From Oscillospiraceae bacterium (GTDB lineage: Bacteria; Bacillota_A; Clostridia; Oscillospirales; Oscillospiraceae): 9,230 nucleotides of DNA. Under the pieces are notes generated by a model. It was not told where the DNA came from. It saw only the letters and a list, made by a program, of their open reading frames with translations, and did no database searches. The stretch's first letter is position 1, and the number at the start of each line of letters is the position of its first letter. The translations under genes and the position numbers were made by a program. Shown here piece after piece: positions 1-6,950 of this stretch. The stretch is from positions 1 through 9,230 of the forward strand of contig JAFZOC010000062.1 of assembly GCA_017550765.1 (NCBI GenBank), given 5' to 3'.

Positions 1-88
1 ACATGTTCTGCACGCAGTCGGCTGGAGCAGTCGCATGCTCTCCAAATGTCGCTGGTGCAGGTCGAAACGTTCGAAAGGAGATCGCACA

Positions 89-289
89 ATGGAGATCACA
101 CGTGAAACTGTCATCGGCGAGATCGTCGCCAATTGTCCGGAAGCCATGCCCGCGTTCATGGATATCGGCATGCACTGCATCGGCTGTGCCATGGCCAGCG
201 GAGAGACCGTTGAGCAAGCTTGCGCCGCCCACGGTGTCGATCCGGACGATTTTCTGGAATACCTGAAGAAATATCTGGAAACGCTCTAG
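89..289 (+). CDS. DUF1858 domain protein (hybrid-cluster-associated disulfide domain)
   Basis: A 66-residue protein that consists of a single DUF1858 domain. Visible hallmarks are an N-terminal ITRETVIGEIV stretch, then GMHCIGCAMASGETVEQA with Cys30 and Cys33 forming the family's CxxC pair, and a C-terminal helix DDFLEYLKKYLE. The family is known as small cytoplasmic proteins, or domains fused to hybrid-cluster and other redox proteins; a thiol/disulfide or metal-related role is assumed but the exact function is not established. The frame is open upstream to the window edge, but I chose ATG 89 because AGGAG at 76-80 lies 8 bases before it and the product then has the usual family length. trmK begins 43 bases later with no clear terminator between, so co-transcription is likely. 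Family assignment is secure; the role is not. Confidence 0.88.
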   Translation: MEITRETVIGEIVANCPEAMPAFMDIGMHCIGCAMASGETVEQACAAHGVDPDDFLEYLKKYLETL

Positions 290-332
290 ACCGTTCCTGT
301 CATCAGACGGAACAAGGGTGCTGGACCATACC

Positions 333-1019
333 ATGAACAAAAGGCTCCTAGCGATCGCTTCCCTTGTGGGACCGGGTCTTGGCCTGGTGGACGTCGGGAC
401 CGATCACGGCGCGCTGCCGATCCATCTCGCGCAGTCCGGCTATCCCGGCACGCTCTTGGCCACAGATATCCATGAAGGCCCGCTCCGCGCAGGCATCCGC
501 AACGCCGAAGCCGCAGGGCTCTCACATCGCGTCCGTTTTTTGCTCTGCGACGGTCTGGAGCTCTGTCCGCCGGACGAGATCGATACCATCGTGATCGCCG
601 GCATGGGCGGAGATACGATCTGCGGCATTCTGGACAGAGCCGAATGGACCATGGATCCGCGCTATACGCTGATCCTGCAGCCCATGACGCGCTTCGAAGT
701 GCTGCGCTACTGGCTCACCAACAACGGCTACGGCATCGAGCAGGAGCATCTTGTGGAAGACAGCGGTACGATCTATCAGATCCTGACAGCCCGCTTCGGG
801 ATCGATACCGTCCTCAGTGATGCTGAACTATTCACCGGCGCTTCTCAGCTCATCCGGCGCGACCCCCTCTGGCCCTGTTTTCGGGAACGTTCGATCCAGC
901 GCTTCGAACGGATGATCGCCGGCATGCAGGCCGGCGGACGAGAGCCGGGAAAGCGGGCTCTGTTGGAGAGCATCCTGGAAGAATGGAAAGGAGATGCGAG
1001 AAATGGCGACCGTACATGA
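333..1019 (+). CDS. trmK: TrmK, tRNA (adenine-22 N1)-methyltransferase
   Basis: A 228-residue SAM-dependent methyltransferase of the TrmK (COG2384, YqfN) family, which makes m1A22 in the D-loop region of bacterial tRNAs in the cytoplasm. Visible motifs are the N-terminal NKRLLAIASLV, SAM motif I DVGTDHGALP (residues 20-29), the acidic end of strand 2 TDIHEGP (44-50), IAGMGGDTI (88-96, the family signature), ILQPM (114-118) and VEDSGTIYQIL (141-151). The C-terminal third is helical and charged, as expected for the coiled-coil tail. The start is uncertain: ATG 333 gives the family-typical MNKRL opening, while an in-frame GTG at 318 would add five residues (MLDHT). Both have weak ribosome-binding sites. 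The 3' end overlaps the next gene by 17 bases, which suggests translational coupling. The trmK-nif3 order is conserved in Firmicutes. Confidence 0.93.
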   Translation: MNKRLLAIASLVGPGLGLVDVGTDHGALPIHLAQSGYPGTLLATDIHEGPLRAGIRNAEAAGLSHRVRFLLCDGLELCPPDEIDTIVIAGMGGDTICGILDRAEWTMDPRYTLILQPMTRFEVLRYWLTNNGYGIEQEHLVEDSGTIYQILTARFGIDTVLSDAELFTGASQLIRRDPLWPCFRERSIQRFERMIAGMQAGGREPGKRALLESILEEWKGDARNGDRT

Positions 1020-1767
1020 TATCTTTTCCTGTCTCTGCGAACTGGCACCGCTGGAACTGCAGATGAGCTTCGACAATTCCGGCTTCCTGGTGGGCAGAGG
1101 TGAACGGGAAGTGCATCGGGCGCTGTTGTCTCTGGACATCGTCCCCGATGTGATCCAGGAAGCTGCGGATCTCGGTGCAGAGCTCATCATCTCCCATCAT
1201 CCGCTGATCTTCAAGCCGCTCAAAGCTCTGACTGCCGGCGGGGAAGGGGAGAAGGCCCTTCGCATGGCTGAGCTCGGCATCTCCGCTATCTGTATGCACA
1301 CGGACCTTGATATCGCCGAAGGCGGCGTCAACGACGTGCTGATCCGGCTCCTCGGCGCCGAGCCCCTGGAGGCTCTGGACAGCGAAGGTTGCGGCAGGAT
1401 AGGGGAGCTCCCGGAGCCCATGGATCTGGCAGCCTTCCTGACGCTCTGCAAAAAGCGGCTGCAGGCTCCCGGCCTGCGATATGTGGCCAGCGGAAGACCT
1501 GTATGGCGTTTGGCTGTCATGGGCGGTGCCGGAGGAGATGCGCTCGCCTGCGCGATCGCCAAGGGCTGCGACACCTATGTGACCGCAGACGTGAAGTATC
1601 ATGTCTTCTTGGAGGCTGCCGAGCAGAAGATCACCCTGATCGACGCCGGGCATTTCTGCACCGAACAGCCTGTGATCCCAGACTTGGCGCGCCGTCTCCG
1701 TTCGCGTTTCCCGGATGTGACGTTCAGCGTCTCGCAGCGCCACGGTCCCATCGTATCCTTCTTCTGA
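1003..1767 (+). CDS. Nif3-like dinuclear metal-centre protein (YqfO/YbgI family)
   Basis: A 254-residue protein of the Nif3/DUF34 family, which forms toroidal hexamers with two divalent metals per subunit. Members are often labelled GTP cyclohydrolase 1 type 2, but their cellular role remains unsettled. Metal-binding motifs seen are SHHPLIF (His65, His66), HTDLDIAEGGVND (Asp103) and GHFCTEQPV (His217, Glu221), plus the family-typical SFDNSGFLVG near the N-terminus. The length fits the short form without the CutA-like insert present in B. subtilis YqfO. I chose ATG 1003 over ATG 994 because AAAGGAG at 987-993 is spaced 9 bases from 1003 but abuts 994. It overlaps trmK by 17 bases, so both are probably translated from one message. 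No convincing U-rich terminator follows; a small GC hairpin lies at 1800-1814. Confidence 0.92.
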   Translation: MATVHDIFSCLCELAPLELQMSFDNSGFLVGRGEREVHRALLSLDIVPDVIQEAADLGAELIISHHPLIFKPLKALTAGGEGEKALRMAELGISAICMHTDLDIAEGGVNDVLIRLLGAEPLEALDSEGCGRIGELPEPMDLAAFLTLCKKRLQAPGLRYVASGRPVWRLAVMGGAGGDALACAIAKGCDTYVTADVKYHVFLEAAEQKITLIDAGHFCTEQPVIPDLARRLRSRFPDVTFSVSQRHGPIVSFF

Positions 1768-1799
1768 GACCTCATCCGGCGCTATCAGGACCTTGGCCT

Positions 1800-1814
1800 G
1801 GCAGCAACGCTGCC
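1800..1814 (+). other. Small GC hairpin after nif3-family gene
   Basis: A perfect 6-bp stem (GGCAGC, loop AAC, GCTGCC) lies 33 bases past the nif3 stop codon and upstream of the proposed spoIVA promoter. A weaker outer pairing of CAGGA (1786-1790) with TCCTG (1829-1833) can enclose it. There is no T-run after the stem, so it is not a canonical intrinsic terminator; it might act as an mRNA 3'-end or pause structure. The rest of the 1768-1934 gap holds no coding signal that I trust. Confidence 0.3.
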
Positions 1815-1870
1815 CTTCATCGCCCCGATCCTGTCCGCCCCTCCTATGCGCCTCGTCTATATCATGCTCG

Positions 1871-1899
1871 TTCTATCACGCCTCCGCTCTTCATACACT
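1871..1899 (+). promoter_or_regulatory. Candidate sigma-E promoter for spoIVA
   Basis: The octamer CATACACT at 1892-1899 matches the -10 consensus of mother-cell sigma-E promoters (CATACAMT) at every position. A plausible but weak -35 region lies around 1871-1878 (TTCTATCA) at the expected distance. The spoIVA start codon is 36 bases after the -10 element, leaving room for a short leader with its GGAGG at 1923-1927. spoIVA is a known sigma-E gene in Bacillus, so position and identity agree. Only the -10 half is strong. Confidence 0.6.
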
Positions 1900-1934
1900 C
1901 GTATCAGCGAGAACGTAAGAGTGGAGGCGTTATT

Positions 1935-3413
1935 ATGATCGGATCGGAGATCTATCAGGAATTGGCCCTGCGGACAGGAGGCGCATGCATCCTGGGCGTC
2001 GTCGGGCCTGTACGGACCGGAAAATCGACGTTCATCAAGCGTTTCATGGAGCAGATGGTCATCCCGGGCATCGAAGATGCCTATGTGCGGCAGCGCGCCC
2101 GCGATGAGCTGCCCCAGAGCGGCTCCGGGCGCAGCATCATGACATCCGAGCCCAAGTTCATCCCGGAGGATGCTGTCCAGCTCAGTCTGGGCGAAGGGAG
2201 CAGCCTTTCCGTACGTCTGGTCGATTGCGTCGGCTACATGGTGGAAGGCGCGAGCGGACAGACCGAGGACGGCCACGAGCGGATGGTCACGACGCCCTGG
2301 GCGGAGACAGAGCTGCCCATGACCGTAGCGGCGGAGCAGGGGACCCAGATCGTGATCCGCGATCATGCGACTCTGGGGATCGTCGTCACGACTGACGGGA
2401 CGATCTGCGATCTCCCGCGCGACGCCTACACAGCGCCAGAGGGACGTGTGATCCGTGAGCTCCAGGAGATCGGCAAGCCCTTCGTCGTCCTCCTCAACAG
2501 CACGGAGCCGGAAGGGGAGAGGGCCCAGACGATCGCGGCGCAGATCCGCGAGGCATACGACGTCAGTGTCCTGCCTGTGGATCTCCTCACGCTGGACACA
2601 AGGGCTTTTTGCGAGATCTTGCGGGACGCACTGCAGGAATTCCCGTTCCGAGAGCTCAAGATCGCGCTGCCGGACTGGGTGGAAGCACTGGAAAACGATG
2701 ACCCGCTCAAAAAAGGCTTGTTCGAGATGCTCCGAGACGCCGCAAAGGACATGACGCGTCAGCGCGACAGGAAAAAGCTCGCAGAGCGTCTCGCGGCCTG
2801 GGAAGAGAGGCCCACGCTCCGCTTGATCCAGGACGAACTGGGAAAAGGGAGCAGCCTCATCGCATTGGACCTGCCCAGAGAGCGCTATTTCCGTGTCCTG
2901 TCTGAGAAGACCGGGATCCCGATCGGCGGCGACCGCGATCTGATGTCGGTACTGCGCGAGCTCAGTCTGGTACGCGGCGACTACGAGCAGATCCGTGAGG
3001 CTCTGGAACAAGTGCGGAGCACAGGTTACGGAGTCGTGCTCCCGTGCCGCGACGCGCTCCATCTGGAGGAGCCCAAGATCGTGCAAAAGGGCGGTCGCTA
3101 CAGCGTACAGCTCCGCGCCAGCGCTCCCGTGATCCACATGCTGATGACTGAGGTCGAGACTGAAGTGAACCCCGCCATCTCCGGGGGCGCCGCGTCTGAG
3201 GAGATCATGGGCTTCTTGCTGCAAGGCTTCGAAGGCGATCTTGACGCGCTCTGGGGCTCCAAGATCTTCGGCGATCCGCTGGAAGAACTGGCGGAGAAAG
3301 ATCTGAACGCCAAGCTCCAGGCGCTCCCGGACAGCGCGAAACGAAAACTCCGCGAAGCGCTCCAGCGCCTGATCAACGAGAACGGCTCCGGCCTCATCTG
3401 TATCCTGCTTTGA
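1935..3413 (+). CDS. spoIVA: SpoIVA, spore coat morphogenetic ATPase
   Basis: SpoIVA is the mother-cell ATPase that polymerises on the outer forespore membrane and forms the basement layer on which the coat assembles; in B. subtilis it is anchored by SpoVM and is also needed for cortex formation. The product is 492 residues, the same length as the B. subtilis protein. It shows Walker A GPVRTGKST (residues 24-32, Lys30), the sensor segment IMTSEPKFIPEDA (Thr70; the next residue is Ser71 where I recall a second Thr), Walker B LVDCVG with Asp97, and a GTPase-like region NSTEPEGE. The C-terminus GLICILL is typical. I chose ATG 1935 for its GGAGG seven bases upstream and the matching length; the frame is open further 5' but that stretch has no homology. 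No SpoVM-like small ORF was seen nearby. cwlD begins 53 bases downstream. Confidence 0.97.
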   Translation: MIGSEIYQELALRTGGACILGVVGPVRTGKSTFIKRFMEQMVIPGIEDAYVRQRARDELPQSGSGRSIMTSEPKFIPEDAVQLSLGEGSSLSVRLVDCVGYMVEGASGQTEDGHERMVTTPWAETELPMTVAAEQGTQIVIRDHATLGIVVTTDGTICDLPRDAYTAPEGRVIRELQEIGKPFVVLLNSTEPEGERAQTIAAQIREAYDVSVLPVDLLTLDTRAFCEILRDALQEFPFRELKIALPDWVEALENDDPLKKGLFEMLRDAAKDMTRQRDRKKLAERLAAWEERPTLRLIQDELGKGSSLIALDLPRERYFRVLSEKTGIPIGGDRDLMSVLRELSLVRGDYEQIREALEQVRSTGYGVVLPCRDALHLEEPKIVQKGGRYSVQLRASAPVIHMLMTEVETEVNPAISGGAASEEIMGFLLQGFEGDLDALWGSKIFGDPLEELAEKDLNAKLQALPDSAKRKLREALQRLINENGSGLICILL

Positions 3414-3421
3414 GCTCCCCT

Positions 3422-3450
3422 TTGACTTCACAGAAAAGGATCGTTATAAT
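3422..3450 (+). promoter_or_regulatory. Near-consensus sigma-A-type promoter before cwlD
   Basis: TTGACT at 3422-3427 and TATAAT at 3445-3450 are separated by exactly 17 bases. This is five of six -35 matches and a perfect -10. Transcription would be expected to begin near 3456-3458, which is inside the AGGGAGGAG ribosome-binding site (3451-3459) and only about ten bases before the cwlD ATG at 3467. The promoter may therefore give a nearly leaderless message, serve a later start codon, or not be used. No terminator separates spoIVA from cwlD, so read-through is also possible. Confidence 0.6.
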
Positions 3451-3466
3451 AGGGAGGAGCTGAAGG

Positions 3467-4282
3467 ATGAGATCTGATACGCCGATGGAACACACGAGTA
3501 CTGCAGGCATGGGAGCACAGCAGCAGGGGCTCCTCCCATCGGCCCATCCGGGCCAGGACAGCGAGAAACGCTCGGAGACGGTATATCGCGGGCAGAAGAT
3601 CGTGGTCGTCCTCGTCGCAGTGGGGCTCCTGCTCTGCTGCCTGTGGACGGCGCGGCTCATGCAGGATCTGGACATCCAGCCTGTCTTTGCGGTGCAACAG
3701 CGGCCTTGTCTGATCCTTGACCCGGGTCACGGCGGGATCGACGGAGGCGCCATCGCATACAACGGCGTGAAGGAGAGCGACCTGAACCTGCAGATCGCGC
3801 TGAAGCTCCGGGACCTTGCGGATCTGTTCGGCTGTGATATCGTGATGACCCGCTCCGATGACAACAGTTTGAGCGACCGCGAGCGTTACAGCGAGCGTGA
3901 GGATCTGGAATTGCGGGTGGCACAGATCGAGAGCGTGCCAGACGGCGTGCTCATCAGCATCCATCAGAACTTTTTCCCGACTTCCCAGGCCTCCGGCGCA
4001 CAAGTATTCTATGGGCCTGGCGAAGAGAGCCGGCGCCTGGGCATCCTGGCACAGGATCTGCTGATCGCCACGCTGCGTCCCAGCGACCGTCGTCTCGCCA
4101 GCCCTGCGCCAAAGAAGCTCTACATCACTTCACATGTGAGCTGTCCGGCGATCCTGGTGGAATGCGGTTTTCTTTCCGATCTGAACGACCTGCAAAAACT
4201 CTGCAATGACAGTTATCAGACCTCGATCGCGACAGTGCTCTTCAGCGCGTTTCTCCAAACGACCGCGCCGCGAACAGCATGA
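3467..4282 (+). CDS. cwlD: CwlD-type N-acetylmuramoyl-L-alanine amidase
   Basis: A zinc amidase of the Amidase_3 family. In spore formers CwlD cleaves the stem peptide from cortex muramic acid so that PdaA can make the muramic-delta-lactam recognised by germination lytic enzymes. The 271-residue product has a charged N-terminal segment (1-43), one membrane helix at about 44-64 (IVVVLVAVGLLLCCLW) and an exported catalytic domain. Zinc ligands are His88 in DPGHGG, Glu103 in VKESDLNL and His166 in SIHQNFF; catalytic Glu232 lies in LVECGFLS. The pairing with spoIVA supports CwlD over a vegetative amidase. ATG 3467 has a strong GGAGGAG seven bases upstream. The 43 residues before the helix are longer than I expect for CwlD, so a later start (Met7 at 3485, Met15 at 3509) is possible, though neither has a clear ribosome-binding site. 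Confidence 0.9.
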   Translation: MRSDTPMEHTSTAGMGAQQQGLLPSAHPGQDSEKRSETVYRGQKIVVVLVAVGLLLCCLWTARLMQDLDIQPVFAVQQRPCLILDPGHGGIDGGAIAYNGVKESDLNLQIALKLRDLADLFGCDIVMTRSDDNSLSDRERYSEREDLELRVAQIESVPDGVLISIHQNFFPTSQASGAQVFYGPGEESRRLGILAQDLLIATLRPSDRRLASPAPKKLYITSHVSCPAILVECGFLSDLNDLQKLCNDSYQTSIATVLFSAFLQTTAPRTA

Positions 4283-4334
4283 CCGCCGGCCAAATACGCA
4301 AGACCGTCCTGTTGACAAGATACCTTGTTTTCGC

Positions 4335-4360
4335 TCCGCTCCGCCCGAAGTGAGAGCGGA
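4335..4360 (+). other. Hairpin in cwlD-radA gap
   Basis: TCCGCTC (4335-4341) and GAGCGGA (4354-4360) form a perfect 7-bp stem with a 12-base loop. It lies between the cwlD stop and the radA ribosome-binding site. No T-run follows on either strand, so it is not a classical terminator. It could be part of the radA leader or a 3'-end structure of cwlD. The rest of 4283-4401 has no gene and no convincing promoter. Confidence 0.3.
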
Positions 4361-4401
4361 TGCACAGGATACCATATACCAGATCGAACGAGGGTACCGA
4401 A

Positions 4402-5769
4402 ATGGCCAAGAAAAAAAGAAGCGTCTATGTATGTACCGAATGCGGAAACGAGACTTCCAACTGGGAGGGGCGATGCCCGTCCTGTGGGATGTGGGCGACT
4501 TTGAAGGAAGTCGAGCTGGAGCCCGATCCGCAACGCGAGCGGAGATCTGCCGGAGCGAGCCGCAGCACCCCGAAGAAGATGTCTCAGTTGGACACGGACG
4601 CGGAAGTCCGCGTCTCCACAGGGATATCCGAATTCGATCGGGTGCTGGGCGGCGGCGCAGTACTTGGATCTCTGATCCTGGTCGGCGGTGCGCCGGGCAT
4701 CGGCAAGAGCACGCTCTTGCTGCAGATGTGCCGTACGCTGCCGCCGGAACAGTCCGTCCTCTATGTGACAGCCGAGGAGAGCGAGCGTCAGCTGAAACTG
4801 CGGGCGATCCGTCTGCGCGTCGAGAACGATCGGCTCTATGTCTTGGCGGAGACAGAACTGGAGAGCATCCTCTCCGCAGTCGATGACATCTCGCCCGATA
4901 TCATGATACTCGACTCGATCCAGACCGTCTCAAGCTGCGAAGTCGGGCCGGCTCCCGGCAGCATAAGTCAGGTCCGCGAGTGTACGATGAAACTCATGCG
5001 TGTGGCCAAGGAGCGCGGCCTCACCATCTTTGTGGTGGGCCATATCACCAAGGAAGGCAACATCGCAGGGCCAAAGATCCTGGAACACATGGTGGACTGT
5101 GTCCTGTACTTCGAAGGCGAACGCAATACCAGTTTTCGCATCCTGCGGGCTGCCAAGAACCGTTTCGGCTCAACGAACGAGATCGGCGTCTTCGAGATGA
5201 ACGAGGACGGGCTGCGCTGCGTCCCGAACCCCTCCGAACTGCTGCTCTCCGGCCGTCCCGAGGATACGCCGGGCACATGCGTCGCCTGTGTGCTCGAAGG
5301 GACGCGACCGTTGCTGGCCGAAGTCCAGGCGCTGGTAGCGCCTACGTCCTATAACGCCGCCCGGCGCAGCAACGGCCTGGACTACAACCGCGCCGCCATG
5401 CTCCTGGCTGTGTTGGAGAAACGCGGCGGGATCCCGGTCGGCAACTGTGACTCGTATATCAATGTCGTGGGCGGACTGGACCTGGATGAGCCCGCAGCAG
5501 ACCTGGCCACGATCCTGGCTGTGGCGTCCAGCTATCTGGACCGGCCTCTGGGCAGCGACCTTGCCGCCATTGGGGAAGTCGGATTGGCTGGCGAGATCCG
5601 GAGCGTAGGGGACATGGACCCGCGCCTCACGGAGATCGCGCGTCTGGGCTTCCGCCGCTGCGTGATCCCGGCACATATCCGCCGGGAGATCCACCGCCCC
5701 GCTGGCTTGGAGCTCATCCCGGTCAAGAACGTGGGGGAAGCTGTCGCCGCACTGCTTGGGAAAAAGTGA
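4402..5769 (+). CDS. radA: RadA/Sms DNA repair and recombination ATPase
   Basis: RadA is a RecA-related hexameric ATPase that processes branched recombination intermediates in DNA repair (and natural transformation where present). The 455-residue product is about the family's usual length. It has an N-terminal zinc finger with Cys11, Cys14, Cys25 and Cys28 (CTECG...CPSCG), Walker A GGAPGIGKST (95-104), Walker B IMILDSIQT (167-175, Asp171), the RadA-specific KNRFG motif (252-256) and a Lon-protease-like C-terminal domain including DEPAADLA and GEVGLAGEIRSV. ATG 4402 is chosen because GAGGG at 4390-4394 lies seven bases before it and MAKKKR is the usual opening; an in-frame ATG at 4360 would add 14 unconserved residues. 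It is 119 bases after cwlD. Its transcript ends at the strong bidirectional terminator 50 bases after its stop codon. Confidence 0.97.
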   Translation: MAKKKRSVYVCTECGNETSNWEGRCPSCGMWATLKEVELEPDPQRERRSAGASRSTPKKMSQLDTDAEVRVSTGISEFDRVLGGGAVLGSLILVGGAPGIGKSTLLLQMCRTLPPEQSVLYVTAEESERQLKLRAIRLRVENDRLYVLAETELESILSAVDDISPDIMILDSIQTVSSCEVGPAPGSISQVRECTMKLMRVAKERGLTIFVVGHITKEGNIAGPKILEHMVDCVLYFEGERNTSFRILRAAKNRFGSTNEIGVFEMNEDGLRCVPNPSELLLSGRPEDTPGTCVACVLEGTRPLLAEVQALVAPTSYNAARRSNGLDYNRAAMLLAVLEKRGGIPVGNCDSYINVVGGLDLDEPAADLATILAVASSYLDRPLGSDLAAIGEVGLAGEIRSVGDMDPRLTEIARLGFRRCVIPAHIRREIHRPAGLELIPVKNVGEAVAALLGKK

Positions 5770-5819
5770 ACTCACTTTGAAGACAGCGGCGATATCGTCT
5801 TTTCCGCATCAAACGTAAC

Positions 5820-5880
5820 GAGAAAAATAAGAGCGATACCGTAAGGGCAGGTCCCGTACGGTATCGCTCTTATTTTTCTC
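5820..5880. terminator. Bidirectional terminator, perfect 24-bp inverted repeat
   Basis: Bases 5820-5843 are the exact reverse complement of 5857-5880. The 13-base centre can add three more GC pairs (5845-5847 with 5853-5855) after one mismatch, leaving a 5-base loop CAGGT. Each arm carries an outer A/T-rich end (AAAAATAAGAG or CTCTTATTTTT) around a GC-containing core, so RNA from either strand gives a stem with a U-rich 3' side. It lies 50 bases after the radA stop and five bases before the stop of the convergent recombinase gene, so it should end both transcripts. Confidence 0.93.
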
Positions 5881-5885
5881 TCCGG

Positions 5886-6884
5886 TCAGCTCTCTTCCGG
5901 CTCGTCGTGTCTCCTGGTCCGTCGCCCGATCGGATTTGCTCTGGCGGCTTCGTGGAGCGCGGCGTTGTCCAAATGTGTATAGATCTGCGTGGTGTTTAGG
6001 CTGCTGTGTCCCAAGACTTCCTGGATGGCACGAAGATCCGCTCCGTTCTTGAGCATCAGGGTCGCAGCCGTATGACGGAGTTTATGCGGTGAGTATCGTG
6101 TCGGGTCCAGCCCTGCGGCCAGGAGCTTCCGCTCTACCATCTGCTGTACGCCGCGAACGCCCATTCTGCCATGTTTTTGACTTATAAAAAGGGCATTTTG
6201 GTCTTTTTCCGGTACTTTTTCGGTATTTCTGGTCAAAAGATAGTCGTCGATCGCTTCACGGCAACCTTCGCCGAAATATACGACCCGCTCTTTATTGCCT
6301 TTACCGACGACTCGAACATGGTCTTCATATATGTCCGTAATGTTAAGGGAAACCAGTTCGGAAATACGCAATCCGCACGACATGAAAAGCATCAAAATGG
6401 CCAGGTCGCGGGTGCCATACGGTCCGTCACAGACATCCAGGAGCCGTTCACATTCTGATTCTTCCAAATAGCGTGGCAGCCCAGCGTGTCGCTTGGGCAT
6501 ATCCAGCTCCAGCGCGATGTTCGTTTCCAAAAGATGGCGTTTCACGGTCAGATACTTAAAGAACGATTTGACGGTCGAAGTCCTGCGGCAGCGACTTGCC
6601 GCAGACAGCGACTCGTTGGATACCGGTGAGAAAGACTGATAGCGATACAATTCTTCGATCCGGATCTTTTTGATGAAGTCCAGATCGACGTCAGTGATGT
6701 CGATCTCATCGAATGGCGTGTCACGGTCCACGAGATGACGTCTGCGTTTCAGAAAGCGAAACAGGATCTTCAGATCCAAGTAGTAGGCCATGACTGTCCG
6801 GTCGGAATGACCGCGGACTGTGGAATGGTATTCCAGGAACTCCATAACGATATCGGGCACGTCGTTGATCTCATCCAATTTCAT
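5886..6884 (-). CDS. XerC/XerD-family tyrosine recombinase
   Basis: A 332-residue site-specific recombinase. The N-terminal SAM-like core-binding domain is at about 10-125, the catalytic domain from about 135. The catalytic set appears complete: Arg173 in CGLRISEL, Lys195 in VVGKGNKER, His267 and Arg270 in HKLRHTAATL, His293 in LGHSS and the nucleophile Tyr302 in TQIYTHLD. Such enzymes resolve chromosome dimers at dif or integrate mobile elements. No other phage or element genes are visible, so a chromosomal role is plausible, but I cannot tell XerC from XerD or an element-borne relative. ATG at 6884 has GGAGG on the minus strand (6898-6902) at a long spacing of 13 bases. Its own promoter and a structured leader lie upstream. 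Parts of the gene, such as 6170-6260, are visibly richer in A/T than the neighbours. Confidence 0.93.
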   Translation of the reverse strand: MKLDEINDVPDIVMEFLEYHSTVRGHSDRTVMAYYLDLKILFRFLKRRRHLVDRDTPFDEIDITDVDLDFIKKIRIEELYRYQSFSPVSNESLSAASRCRRTSTVKSFFKYLTVKRHLLETNIALELDMPKRHAGLPRYLEESECERLLDVCDGPYGTRDLAILMLFMSCGLRISELVSLNITDIYEDHVRVVGKGNKERVVYFGEGCREAIDDYLLTRNTEKVPEKDQNALFISQKHGRMGVRGVQQMVERKLLAAGLDPTRYSPHKLRHTAATLMLKNGADLRAIQEVLGHSSLNTTQIYTHLDNAALHEAARANPIGRRTRRHDEPEES

Positions 6885-6910
6885 AGCGCTGATACGACCT
6901 CCAAAACAGT

Positions 6911-6950
6911 ATATAAAATCTCTCTAAATTCCTATTATGCGAGATTATAT
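6911..6950 (-). repeat. A/T-rich interrupted inverted repeat upstream of the recombinase
   Basis: On the plus strand ATATAA-AA-TCTC (6911-6922) faces GAGA-TTATAT (6941-6950), giving 10 paired bases with a two-base bulge and an 18-base spacer. In RNA it would be a second hairpin of the recombinase leader, ending a few bases before a short U-run and the GGAGG site. As DNA it could be a protein-binding site, including one for the recombinase itself. It lies in a markedly A/T-rich stretch of about 60 bases. Confidence 0.45.

Noticed and set aside
1..105. Open reading in frame 1 from the window edge to a stop at 103-105
   Set aside because: The roughly 34 visible residues resemble nothing I recognise and overlap the DUF1858 gene start. 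It could be the tail of an upstream gene but cannot be supported.
1785..1833. Possible small SRP RNA (TCAGGACC followed by GGCAGC)
   Set aside because: The GGAA-type tetraloop and the conserved AGGAAGCAGC context of the SRP RNA are absent; only a few bases match by chance.
1857..3431. Long open frame on the minus strand opposite spoIVA
   Set aside because: Its translation shows no recognisable domain, while the plus strand encodes full-length SpoIVA. Such antisense frames are common in GC-rich coding DNA.
4312..4317. TTGACA as a -35 box for radA
   Set aside because: No -10-like hexamer occurs at 15-19 bases spacing; the sequence there is GC-rich (CTCCGCTCC).
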